Of a stretch of DNA of 39,349 nt, positions 7,735 through 14,428 are shown in pieces. A program made the position numbers and the translations under genes. A model generated the notes under the pieces. That model was not told the origin of the DNA, ran no database searches, and saw nothing but the letters and a program-made list of their open reading frames with translations. The stretch's first letter is position 1, and each line of letters opens with the position of its first letter. The stretch is from NCBI GenBank assembly GCA_036378495.1, contig DASUWI010000121.1, positions 1-39,349 on the forward strand. The letters are read 5' to 3'. The stretch is from JAFALX01 sp036378495 (GTDB lineage Bacteria; Chloroflexota; Dormibacteria; Aeolococcales; Aeolococcaceae).

Positions 7735-8498
7735 AGATCGCTGTGGGCGGCAAGGGTGGGGTCGGCAAGACGACCATCTCGGGAACGCTGGCGCGCCAGC
7801 TTGCGCGCAACGGCAGCACCGTGATCGCGCTGGACTGCGACCCGAGCCCGAACATGGGCATCCCGCTCGGGCTCACGCACGACCAGCTGCTCGGCATCAA
7901 GCCCGTGTTCAACTTCCTCGTCGAGAGCGGGCACACGCATCACGACCCCAAGCCCGACCCGGAGGACATGCTGCACCGGCTGGGCACCACCGCCGCCGAC
8001 GGTGTCACGCTGCTTGCCACCGGCGAGGTCGTGCGCCGCGACGACGCGTGCATGTGCTGCGGTTCGCACGCCAGCACGCGCTCGCTGTTCGGAGATCTGG
8101 TCGGAGATGGCAGGATCATCGTCGGTGACCTCGAGGCGGGCCTGAACGACCTGATCTGGGCCAAGCCGGCGAGCGAGGACACGCTGCTGGCCGTGGCCGA
8201 GCCGAGCGTGAAGTCGATCGACATCGCGCGGCGCGCCGTCCGCATCGGCCAGGCGCTCGGGCTGACGCGTATCTACGCCGTCGCCAACCGCGTGCGTTCA
8301 CCGGAGGATGAGCGCGCCGTCGCCGACGCCTTGGGCGTTCCGGTCTTTGTCGTTCCGGAGGATCCGACGCTGGCACGCGCCGACATGCTGGGCGTGGCGC
8401 CGCTCGACCTCGACGCCACGTCCCCCGCGATGCTCGCCGTTGCGGCCATCGCCACACGTCTGGCCGAGTCGCGGGCGCCGGCAGCCTCCGTGGCCTGA
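7731..8498 (+). CDS. CooC-like P-loop ATPase, paralogue 2 (with CMCC metal-site motif)
   Basis: The 255-residue protein has Walker A GKGGVGKTT (7-15), DCDPSPN (35-41), and CMCCGSHAS at 107-115, matching the Cys-x-Cys nickel/zinc site of CooC-type maturation ATPases. The switch II stretch VGDLEAGLNDL (131-141) follows directly. It is the only one of the three paralogues that keeps the cysteines, so it is the likely metal-handling subunit. Family knowledge: CooC proteins bind one metal per dimer through these cysteines and use ATP to load nickel enzymes. No CooS, CooJ, CooT or hydrogenase gene lies in the window. The target may be a distant enzyme or something new. Confidence 0.87.
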   Translation: MKIAVGGKGGVGKTTISGTLARQLARNGSTVIALDCDPSPNMGIPLGLTHDQLLGIKPVFNFLVESGHTHHDPKPDPEDMLHRLGTTAADGVTLLATGEVVRRDDACMCCGSHASTRSLFGDLVGDGRIIVGDLEAGLNDLIWAKPASEDTLLAVAEPSVKSIDIARRAVRIGQALGLTRIYAVANRVRSPEDERAVADALGVPVFVVPEDPTLARADMLGVAPLDLDATSPAMLAVAAIATRLAESRAPAASVA

Positions 8499-8520
8499 AG
8501 TTCGCACACGGCGCACGCGC

Positions 8521-9273
8521 ATGCGGGTGGCGATCGTCGGCAAGGGCGGGGTGGGCAAGACCACGATCGCCGGCACGCTGGCGCGGCTCCTGGCGCGCCG
8601 CGGCCGGCGCGTGCTCGCGCTCGACCTCGACCCCAACCCCGGCCTGGGCTGGAGCCTGGGCCTCACGCCCACCGAGGAGAGCGTCCCCGCCGGGGTTGCG
8701 GAGCACACCGACGGTCTGCCGCGCCCGTTCGCGTGGAAGCTCGCCCCGGGTACGACCGCGGCAGCGGAGCTGCAGCGGTACGCCGAACCGGCGCCCGACG
8801 GCGTCACCTACCTATGCCCGGGCAAGATCCTCGGCGCGTCGTTTCTTGAAGAGCATTCGCTGTTCGCCGTGCGCGAGATCGTGCGCGGCGTGTCGTCGTC
8901 GGGGTGGGACATCATCACCGACATCGACGCGGCAACCGCGGTCTCGTGTGGACGGTTTCTCGAGTTCGCGGAGAAGTGCTACGTGGTCACCACGCCGCAA
9001 TCCGCGTCGGCGATCACCGCGCGCCGCTTGCAGGACCTGCTGATCGCCTGGCCGCTGACGATGCTTGCCAGCATGGCGCAGGGCGAGCCCGATCACACCG
9101 GGCTCGAGCCGGCCGTGCGCATTCCGTACGATGAGTCCGTGAAGGATGCGGACCGGCGCGGCGTGCCGCTGGTCGACGCCTTCCCCCAGTCGCCGGTGGT
9201 GGCGGCCGTCGACGAGCTGGCCGCGCAGCTGCTGGCGGCCGATCAGGCAGCGGAGCGCGCGCCGGCCGGCTAG
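8521..9273 (+). CDS. CooC-like P-loop ATPase, paralogue 3 (degenerate switch II, no metal-site cysteines)
   Basis: The 250-residue protein has an intact Walker A (GKGGVGKTT, 7-15) and DLDPNPGL (35-42). The DLEAG switch motif has become TDIDAATAVSC (133-143), and the cysteine loop is absent (PGKILGASFLEEHS). It resembles paralogue 1 along its length, including the C-terminal IPYDE...AD..GV segment. The 20 bases around the start codon are nearly the same as at paralogue 1 (GCACGCGC before ATGCGGGTGG), suggesting one arose from the other by duplication. The ATG lies 22 bases after the previous stop and no ribosome site is obvious, unlike paralogue 1. It may have altered or no ATPase cycling. Confidence 0.85.
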   Translation: MRVAIVGKGGVGKTTIAGTLARLLARRGRRVLALDLDPNPGLGWSLGLTPTEESVPAGVAEHTDGLPRPFAWKLAPGTTAAAELQRYAEPAPDGVTYLCPGKILGASFLEEHSLFAVREIVRGVSSSGWDIITDIDAATAVSCGRFLEFAEKCYVVTTPQSASAITARRLQDLLIAWPLTMLASMAQGEPDHTGLEPAVRIPYDESVKDADRRGVPLVDAFPQSPVVAAVDELAAQLLAADQAAERAPAG

Positions 9274-9284
9274 GCCGTCATGGT

Positions 9285-10136
9285 TTGAAACATCGGCTCG
9301 GCCGCCTCTTCGTCGTGCGCATGGTCATGCGCTATGCGACGGCGAACGGCGGCACCTACGCGACCAACATCGCGTGGAACACGCTGTTCGCGTTCTTTCC
9401 GATCATCCTCCTGATCACGACGGTCCTGACGGCGATCTTCGGCAGCGGACAGTACGGCGACGCCATCGATCGCAACATCGAGACGGTGGTGCCGGGAAGC
9501 TCGGGCACCGAGATAGTGCAGGCCCTGCACAGCTTCCACAAGGCGACCGGACCGCTTCTGGCGCTGAGCTTTGTGGGGCTGGTGTGGAGCGGGACGTCGC
9601 TGTTCGGGGCGCTCGAGCAGGGCCTGAACGCACTCCAGTCCGCGAAGTCACGCAGCTTCGTCCGTCAGAAGGTGATGGGCGTGCTGATGATCCTGGTGTA
9701 CACGGTGCTGGTGGTCCTCGACGTGGGCTCGGCCAGCCTGCTGTCCCTGGTGACATCGCTGCCCAACATGCCGGCGTTCGTGCGCAGCGGCACGTCGGCC
9801 ACGCTCATCCAGGTGCTGTTCGGCATCCTTGACGGCCTGCTGCTCTTCGGCGCGATCTTCTACATCGTGCCCAACCGGCCGCAGCGCGTGCGCAGCGTTC
9901 TCCCCGGCGCGCTGGCCGCGGCCGTGCTGTTCGAGGGGTTCACGCTGCTGTTCCCGCTGTACTTCAAGCTGCAGCACGGCTTCAGCACGTACGGGACGAC
10001 GTTCGCGCTGTTCTTTCTTCTGCTGACACTCGCCTTCTGGGTGGCGCAGATCACGATGCTCGGCGGCGCGGTGAACGCCGAGCTGCATCCGCCGGACACC
10101 GGGTCCAGGGCCGAGCAGGGCCCGGACCCGGTGTGA
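9285..10136 (+). CDS. YihY/virulence factor BrkB family membrane protein
   Basis: The 283-residue protein has six hydrophobic segments and the family hallmarks: a soluble start followed by NIAWNTLFAFFPIILLITT, a Gly/Ser-rich loop, LVWSGTSLFGALEQGLN, and YIVPNRPQRVRSVLPGALAAAVLF in the second half. The YihY/BrkB family is integral to the inner membrane; its molecular function is unsettled. No ATG fits. A TTG at 9285 is the first usable start and gives normal N-terminal length; GTG codons a little downstream would also work. It begins 12 bases after the third ATPase and probably belongs to the same transcript. Its 3' end overlaps a large hairpin. Confidence 0.85.
   Translation: MKHRLGRLFVVRMVMRYATANGGTYATNIAWNTLFAFFPIILLITTVLTAIFGSGQYGDAIDRNIETVVPGSSGTEIVQALHSFHKATGPLLALSFVGLVWSGTSLFGALEQGLNALQSAKSRSFVRQKVMGVLMILVYTVLVVLDVGSASLLSLVTSLPNMPAFVRSGTSATLIQVLFGILDGLLLFGAIFYIVPNRPQRVRSVLPGALAAAVLFEGFTLLFPLYFKLQHGFSTYGTTFALFFLLLTLAFWVAQITMLGGAVNAELHPPDTGSRAEQGPDPV
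10096..10134. terminator. Large bidirectional terminator-like hairpin between convergent genes
   Basis: ACACCGGGTCC (10096-10106) pairs perfectly with GGACCCGGTGT (10124-10134), and the inner GGGCC pairs with GGCCC around a GAGCAG loop. This makes a 16-pair stem with a single bulged A. It covers the last codons of the YihY-like gene and lies just before the end of the convergent VOC gene. No T-run follows on either strand. Confidence 0.5.
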
Positions 10137-10148
10137 TGGCGAGCGGAC

Positions 10149-10571
10149 TCAGCTCACCGGAGCTGTGGCGTTGACGTTGACCAGCCAGTTGATGCCGAAG
10201 CGGTCGATGCACATCCCGAAGATGTCGCCCCAGATCGCCTTCTCCATCGGCATCGTCACGGTGCCCCCGGCGGCGAGCTTGTCGTACCAGCCACGCAGCT
10301 GCGACTCGGTCTCACCGCTGAGCGACATGCTGATGTTGTTGCCCGGCTTGTACTCCATGCGGGGCGGGACGTCGGCCGCCATGAGTGTGAGCCCGTCCGG
10401 CGTCTCGAGCTGCGAATGCATGACGAGATTCTCCTCGTCGGGTGACTGCGCGCCGCCGAGCTCCTTGAACGTGTTGATCCGGAGCTCGCCGCCGAAGACC
10501 GACTGGTAGAACTCGGCGGCCTCACGCGCGTTGCCCCTGAAGTTGAGGTACGGGTTTAGTCGTGTCGTCAC
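10149..10571 (-). CDS. VOC family protein (PhnB-like glyoxalase fold)
   Basis: The 140-residue protein starts TTRLNPYLNFRGNAREAAEFYQSVFGG, the standard opening of PhnB-type VOC proteins. It ends with IWGDIFGMCIDRFGINWLVNV. Length and the paired beta-alpha-beta-beta-beta layout are complete. Members bind metal or small molecules, including resistance and unknown functions; no substrate is predictable here. The GTG start at 10571 has GGGAGGA seven bases upstream on the minus strand. A truncated relative (10597-10727) lies just upstream on the same strand, with 25 bases between them, so the two are probably remnants of one VOC operon. Confidence 0.85.
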   Translation of the reverse strand: MTTRLNPYLNFRGNAREAAEFYQSVFGGELRINTFKELGGAQSPDEENLVMHSQLETPDGLTLMAADVPPRMEYKPGNNISMSLSGETESQLRGWYDKLAAGGTVTMPMEKAIWGDIFGMCIDRFGINWLVNVNATAPVS

Positions 10572-10596
10572 TGCAGGTCCTCCCTGTGACTTCTGC

Positions 10597-10727
10597 TCAG
10601 GCTGCGTCCGCGGCCGCTTGCAGGGCGGCCGGATCCAATTTTCTCATCGACAGCATGGCGCGCATGGCGCGGTCGGCTCGGCCTCGGTGTCGAACCAGAG
10701 ACTCGGCGTGAGGCGCGGCATCGTCAT
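10597..10727 (-). pseudogene. Internally deleted PhnB-like VOC gene
   Basis: From ATG 10727 (GAGGAG just upstream) the frame reads TMPRLTPSLWFDTEAE, the classic first 16 residues of a PhnB-type VOC protein. After codon 17 the phase is lost. In another phase the sequence resumes as RAMRAMLSMRKLDPAALQAA, the classic C-terminal tail of the same family, and stops at TGA 10599-10597. Members usually span about 140-160 residues, so roughly 300 bases of the middle are missing. The translated start frame now ends early at an out-of-phase stop. This is a clear gene relic rather than a small gene. Confidence 0.75.
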
Positions 10728-10804
10728 CGCTCCTCGGTGATTCGTCTGTCGTTCTGATGCAGCGAGTCGCGAGCGATCGCCGGTGTGCTTCCAGCGTCGG
10801 TCAT
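10724..10804 (-). CDS. Possible 26-codon ORF or remnant, unknown
   Basis: ATG 10804 follows AGGAGG by eight bases, an excellent ribosome site. The frame reads MTDAGSTPAIARDSLHQNDR and ends six residues later at TGA 10724, overlapping the VOC relic start as ATGA. I recognise no family. It might be a leader peptide, or a second collapsed gene whose start and end have been fused like those of the VOC relic beside it. It lies 62 bases downstream of the leftward half of the inverted repeat at 10858-10884. Confidence 0.35.
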   Translation of the reverse strand: MTDAGSTPAIARDSLHQNDRRITEER

Positions 10805-10857
10805 CGCGTCGGCCTCCTGTGTGCTCGCCTGCCAGTTCGACGCCGCGAGGCGGCGAA

Positions 10858-10884
10858 AACTCATCGCCGGCCGCCCGATGAGTT
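10858..10884. promoter_or_regulatory. Inverted repeat AACTCATCG-N9-CGATGAGTT between divergent genes
   Basis: A perfect 9-base arm pair separated by nine bases lies between the leftward ORF/VOC relic and the rightward STAS gene. Each CGATGAGTT copy points toward a start codon 62 (left) or 64 (right) bases away. A second, related repeat lies beside the sigma gene at 12287-12312. It could be two back-to-back promoter elements or an operator. Confidence 0.5.
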
Positions 10885-10939
10885 CGCTCCGTGCGAATCG
10901 TCTCACCGATGTACGACTTCGCACCAGGAGGCCCAAGCC

Positions 10940-11239
10940 GTGGCGGCTGAGCATGATGCGGGCCTGTCGATGGCGATGGCCATCCACGGGCCGATCTCGC
11001 GCGCCGACCTGCCCGGGCTCTGCGACCGGATCTGCACCCTGCTGCGCGAGACCCATCCCCGGGTGGTGCACTGCGACGTGCGCAGTGTGGACCCCGACGT
11101 CGTGACGGTCGACGCCCTGGCTCGATTGCAGCTGGCGGCGAAGCGGCAGCGCTGCCTGTTCCGGCTGGTGGGGGCCTCCGAGGCGCTGCGCGGCCTGGTC
11201 GAGCTCATGGGCCTGGACGACGTGCTCGTCGACGCCTGA
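10940..11239 (+). CDS. STAS-domain protein (anti-sigma factor antagonist-like)
   Basis: The 99-residue protein is a single STAS domain: a beta strand with MAMAIHGPISRADLPGLCDRI, then CDVRSVDPDVVTVDALARLQLAAKR and a C-terminal helix LRGLVELMGLDDVLV. STAS proteins bind anti-sigma factors or regulate transporters; the usual phosphorylatable Ser is a Thr here (DVVTVDAL). GTG 10940 is chosen because AGGAGG lies eight bases upstream. The frame is open further upstream, but that part overlaps the inverted repeat and lacks family similarity. It lies next to a sigma-factor gene on the opposite strand, with only 21 bases between their ends. No anti-sigma factor gene is visible. Confidence 0.75.
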   Translation: MAAEHDAGLSMAMAIHGPISRADLPGLCDRICTLLRETHPRVVHCDVRSVDPDVVTVDALARLQLAAKRQRCLFRLVGASEALRGLVELMGLDDVLVDA

Positions 11240-11260
11240 GCAGACCGACGCGTCGCCGCC

Positions 11261-12253
11261 TCAGTCGAGGCGGGGCGGCAGGTTGAAGAGGGGGAAGAGC
11301 CGCGTGGTGTCGAGGAAGAAGGTGAGCTCGGCCACACCACCCTCACCGATCTCCACCACCTGCAGCGCCCACGGGTCGTAGCCGCTGCCCGACTCGCTCG
11401 GTTTGTACTGGCCGAAGGCGATCGACCCGTTGGCTCCCATGGTGGGGACGAGCCGCGACCCGCGGCACCCGATGCCCGGGCCGAAGAAGAACTCGAGGAC
11501 GCTGTCGCGGCCCTCGAGCCACAGGTCGTACGGCGGCATCGACTGGATGGCGTCGCTGCGAATCACCGACGTCAGCGCGTCGAGGTCGTAGCGCTGGAAG
11601 GCGTCGACGTAGCGCTGCAGCAACGCCTCCTGCTCCGGGCCCAGCGGCAGCGCCGCGGTGTCGGGCGTGGCACCGCTCGACGTGAGCGTGGCCCGGGCCC
11701 GCTGCAGCGCACTGTTGACCGAAGCGACGCTGGTGTCGAGAAGCTCGGCCACCTCGGTGGCCTTCCAGCGGAGCACCTCGCAGAGGATCAGAACCGCGCG
11801 CTGCCGCGGCGGCAGGTGCTGGAGCGCGGCGATGAAGGCGAGCTTGACCGTCTCGTGCGAGACGGCGACGTCAGCGGGGTCGGTCTCGCCCTCCAGCATC
11901 GCTCCCGGAATCGGCTCGATCCAGGTCGCCTCCGGCCGGGTGTGCAGGTTGCTCATCACCGGCTCCTGCGCCGGGCCGAGATCCATCGGCGTGGCGCGCC
12001 GCTTGCGCCCTTTGAGCATGTCGAGGCACACGTTGGTCGCGATGCGATGCAGCCAGGTGCTCAGCGACGACCGGTTGTCGAAGCCGTCCATCGCGCGCCA
12101 CGCCCGCAGCATCGTCTCCTGCACGGCGTCCTCGGCCTCGAACGGCGAGCCGAGCATGCGGTAGCAGTACCCGGTGAGATTCCTGCGGTGGCCGTCGAGG
12201 TCGTCCGCGGAGATCGCACCGGCAGGCGCCGCCGTCTGCTGCACGGGCGTCAT
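11261..12253 (-). CDS. ECF RNA polymerase sigma factor, SigG-like (TIGR02960 type) with SnoaL-like C-terminal domain
   Basis: The 330-residue protein has sigma region 2 at about 22-95 (GYCYRMLGSPFEAEDAVQET, then STWLHRIATNVCLDMLKGRKRR). A linker typical of the SigG/TIGR02960 group follows (TPMDLGPA, 88-95). Region 4 is at about 136-190 (LPPRQRAVLILCEVLRWKATEVAELL). A SnoaL_2-like alpha/beta cone fills 205-320. Sigma factors of this kind usually lack an anti-sigma factor and may sense through the C-terminal domain. ATG 12253 is chosen by family length (about 330). The promoter side contains half of an inverted repeat at 12287-12312, shared with the divergent VOC gene. Confidence 0.85.
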   Translation of the reverse strand: MTPVQQTAAPAGAISADDLDGHRRNLTGYCYRMLGSPFEAEDAVQETMLRAWRAMDGFDNRSSLSTWLHRIATNVCLDMLKGRKRRATPMDLGPAQEPVMSNLHTRPEATWIEPIPGAMLEGETDPADVAVSHETVKLAFIAALQHLPPRQRAVLILCEVLRWKATEVAELLDTSVASVNSALQRARATLTSSGATPDTAALPLGPEQEALLQRYVDAFQRYDLDALTSVIRSDAIQSMPPYDLWLEGRDSVLEFFFGPGIGCRGSRLVPTMGANGSIAFGQYKPSESGSGYDPWALQVVEIGEGGVAELTFFLDTTRLFPLFNLPPRLD

Positions 12254-12286
12254 GCTACTCAGAGATGACTGCGGGCCGGGCTGTTT

Positions 12287-12312
12287 CTCATCGGTGCCTG
12301 CGTGGCGATGAG
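12287..12312. promoter_or_regulatory. Inverted repeat CTCATCG-N12-CGATGAG between sigma and VOC genes
   Basis: Seven-base arms are separated by 12 bases. The rightward copy continues TTTT and lies 83 bases before the VOC ATG at 12395. The leftward copy lies 34 bases before the sigma ATG at 12253. Arm sequence and placement in a divergent region mirror the repeat at 10858-10884. Confidence 0.5.
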
Positions 12313-12394
12313 TTTTGGCGGCGCGCTCGGTCACACCGGGCATTAGGCGGCAGCACCGCCACCTGGCGAGCGAGACACACAAGGAGTTTCTGCG

Positions 12395-12781
12395 ATGACC
12401 GAACAGACCGCGACCCGTGTCACCGGCGTCCTCAACGTCGCCGTTCCCGTCCGCGACCACGAGCGCGTGCTCGGCTTCTACTGCGGAACGCTCGGCATGG
12501 AGACGCGTCGCGACGCAACCTTCGGGCCCGGGCTGCGCTGGGTCGAGGTGGCTCCGGCCGGCTCCGCGACGACGATCGCGCTGGCACCGCTGCCCGAGGG
12601 GAAGCAGGGAGCTGTCGACACCGGCGTCCGGCTGGGCACCGACGATGTCGAATCCGCGCATGCCGCGCTGCGCTCGCAGGGAGCCGACGTCGACGACATC
12701 CTGCGCGTCCCGGGCGTGCCGCTGATGTTCTCGCTGCGCGACCCCGAGGGCAACACGCTCTACATCGTCGAGACCGCCTGA
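12395..12781 (+). CDS. VOC family (glyoxalase-like) protein
   Basis: The 128-residue protein contains a single-polypeptide pair of beta-alpha-beta-beta-beta units: VLNVAVPVRDHERVLGFYCGTLGM and later GVRLGTDDVESAHAALRSQGADV, ending with RDPEGNTLYIVE. The terminal Glu of the last strand is the usual metal ligand in glyoxalase-type members. Substrate unknown. ATG 12395 has AAGGAG eight bases upstream. It is divergent from the SigG-like sigma factor, an arrangement in which VOC and DGPF genes are common targets of such sigma factors; that link is inference. A GC hairpin follows the stop. Confidence 0.87.
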   Translation: MTEQTATRVTGVLNVAVPVRDHERVLGFYCGTLGMETRRDATFGPGLRWVEVAPAGSATTIALAPLPEGKQGAVDTGVRLGTDDVESAHAALRSQGADVDDILRVPGVPLMFSLRDPEGNTLYIVETA

Positions 12782-12791
12782 CGGCGCCTGT

Positions 12792-12824
12792 GGCGGCGGC
12801 GGCGCGAAGGGCGTCGCCGCCGCC
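12792..12824 (+). terminator. GC hairpin after the VOC gene
   Basis: GGCGGCGGCG pairs with CGCCGCCGCC around a 13-base loop, ten bases after the stop and just upstream of the next promoter. No T-run is present. Confidence 0.4.
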
Positions 12825-12832
12825 GCGGCACC

Positions 12833-12860
12833 TTGACGCGCGCGCGCGCAGCGATAGGAT
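12833..12860 (+). promoter_or_regulatory. Sigma-70-type promoter TTGACG-N16-TAGGAT
   Basis: The -35 is TTGACG (12833-12838) and the -10 is TAGGAT (12855-12860) with a 16-base spacer. The ATG at 12870 starts nine bases later, predicting a very short or absent leader. It is one of the best promoters in the window. Confidence 0.65.
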
Positions 12861-12869
12861 GACCGGGCC

Positions 12870-13094
12870 ATGGAGGCGGTGAGCGGCGAGCGGGTGGTTC
12901 TGGTGCGGCGCACGGACAACATCGCGCGGCACCGCTGGACCGGCGCGGAACCCGAGGGGATGTACGAGATCGACGTGGCTGAGGAGCTCGGTGCCCGCTG
13001 GGAGGGCGACGAGCTCGTGACGTACGACCTACCCGGTCTCGTCGCGCTCTACGAGTACCACAAGAACAACGAGTACCTGATCGACAACGACTGA
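12870..13094 (+). CDS. Small acidic hypothetical protein
   Basis: The 74-residue protein is acidic and rich in Tyr, Glu and Asp, with no cysteine, TM or signal peptide. The middle reads MYEIDVAEELGARWEGDELV and the tail is YEYHKNNEYLIDND. I do not recognise the family. The start is fixed by a strong promoter whose -10 box ends nine bases upstream. The gene is alone on its strand, convergent with the ferritin-like gene that ends 17 bases away. The strong promoter argues that it is a real, expressed small protein. Confidence 0.65.
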   Translation: MEAVSGERVVLVRRTDNIARHRWTGAEPEGMYEIDVAEELGARWEGDELVTYDLPGLVALYEYHKNNEYLIDND

Positions 13095-13110
13095 CCGGTG
13101 CCGCGAGGCG

Positions 13111-14388
13111 TCAGCCACGCGCTCCGGCCATGTCGATGTGCGACAGCAGCGAGGCTCCGATGCGGGTGAGAGCCTCGGACACCGCGGTGACGACGTCACG
13201 TCCAGCCGGTGGGGCAAGCTCGCCGGCGAACGCCGCGAGCTCATCGAGCCGCTCGCCGAACCGGAGCCATGCCGCACGGCGGTGCGGCAGGAGGAAGCTG
13301 GCGCGATAGGGGAGCTGCAACGTGGCGCCTGCCGTGGCACCGGGATGCTCGGGTCCCACGGGGAGGCGAGAGAGGAGCAGACCCATGGGCTCGATCGCCT
13401 CGAACATGATGTCGACGGCAGCCTGGGCGAGGATCGCTCGTTGCCCGGCGGTCTCGTGTCCGAAGGCGAAGTAGCGGGCGATCATCTGCAACAGGAGCTC
13501 GTACACCGCGTTGAACAGGTCGGAGCAGCCTGCCGTTGCGGGGTCGGTGATGTAGGCCTCCGGCTCGACGCCCTCGGTGGCGCGCACGGCCGCGGCGATG
13601 ACCGGGTGTGCGGGCTCGAAGCCGGGATCCTCCTCGCGTATGGCGAGGTACTCCTCGAGGACGGTGAGGAACCGTCCGTAATGAGCCGTGGCCCAATCGC
13701 CGCGCGCACCCTCGCCCTGCGCGACGATGCGCTCGATGGCCAGGCTCGCGCCGCGCAGATCGGTGATGGGGAGGAGGTCGGGCCAGCCGAACGCCTTCTC
13801 GTCGGATTGGTGGAATGCCGGCCCGATGAAGAGCCGGTCCTCGCCGACCTTCTCCGCCAGCCTCGCCAGGCCCTTCTCGATGGCCCTGTAGAGGTCGCCC
13901 TGCGTGTCGAAGTCCTGACCGCGGGCGATGATCTCGTCGGGGCTCATCGGCGCCGGCGCCTCGCCCACCTGCTCGAAACCCTCCGCGTCCTGCAGCAGCA
14001 TGTCCGCCGGCCGCTCGAGATAGATGAAGTGCCGAAGCGAGCGCTCGCCGAAGGGAAGCAACCGCAGCTGCACGCCGAGCGGGTAGCCGTTCGCCTGGTG
14101 CGGCATGTGCGGCCGGCTGACAAACGGCGCAGAGCCCACCGCGGACAGGAGGTTCTGCACCACCGACCAGTGCAGCATCTCCTCCTTGGAGATGCCGAAG
14201 ATGACCTGTCTCCAGCGCTCGACGTGGGGAAGCTGATCCTCACGAAGGCCGGGACCCGGGGCCGTGCGCAGGCTGAAGGCCGCGTACAGGTATTGAGCCA
14301 TGAGCGCGTGCTCGACCTCGGCTCCCTGGCAGAGGAGAAACGTCAGCTCCTTGCGATGCTCGACGACGATCCCCGAGTCCCCTGGCAC
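13111..14388 (-). CDS. Ferritin-like domain protein (iminophenyl-pyruvate dimer synthase/VioB-type fold)
   Basis: The 425-residue protein opens with helices containing EVEHALMAQYLYAAFSLR and EEMLHWSVVQNLLSAVG. This Glu/His pattern is that of the PF12902 ferritin-like domain seen in VioB/RebD-type and related proteins, where carboxylate and His residues bind iron. The second half is an extended helical region (DLFNAVYELLLQMIARYFAFG) typical of the same long family members. An oxidative role is expected but no substrate can be read. GTG 14388 is chosen because a -10 box TACAGT lies eight bases upstream. The frame is open further but would run into the MFS gene. Confidence 0.7.
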   Translation of the reverse strand: MPGDSGIVVEHRKELTFLLCQGAEVEHALMAQYLYAAFSLRTAPGPGLREDQLPHVERWRQVIFGISKEEMLHWSVVQNLLSAVGSAPFVSRPHMPHQANGYPLGVQLRLLPFGERSLRHFIYLERPADMLLQDAEGFEQVGEAPAPMSPDEIIARGQDFDTQGDLYRAIEKGLARLAEKVGEDRLFIGPAFHQSDEKAFGWPDLLPITDLRGASLAIERIVAQGEGARGDWATAHYGRFLTVLEEYLAIREEDPGFEPAHPVIAAAVRATEGVEPEAYITDPATAGCSDLFNAVYELLLQMIARYFAFGHETAGQRAILAQAAVDIMFEAIEPMGLLLSRLPVGPEHPGATAGATLQLPYRASFLLPHRRAAWLRFGERLDELAAFAGELAPPAGRDVVTAVSEALTRIGASLLSHIDMAGARG

Positions 14389-14396
14389 GGGAAAAG

Positions 14397-14402
14397 ACTG
14401 TA
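14397..14402 (-). promoter_or_regulatory. -10 box TACAGT of the ferritin-like gene
   Basis: Minus-strand TACAGT is followed by eight bases and GTG 14388, giving a leaderless layout. It lies in the 40-base gap after the MFS gene. Confidence 0.4.
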
Positions 14403-14428
14403 GCGCCGGCCGCTGTGCGGTTGGGTCG

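Noticed and set aside
6997..9273. A complete CO dehydrogenase maturation locus
   Set aside because: Only CooC-like ATPases are present. There is no CooS, CooF, CooJ, CooT or hydrogenase gene, so a CODH assignment is not justified.
12254..12922. Upstream extension of the sigma-factor frame
   Set aside because: It would pass through the divergent VOC gene and shows no sigma similarity; family length fits ATG 12253.
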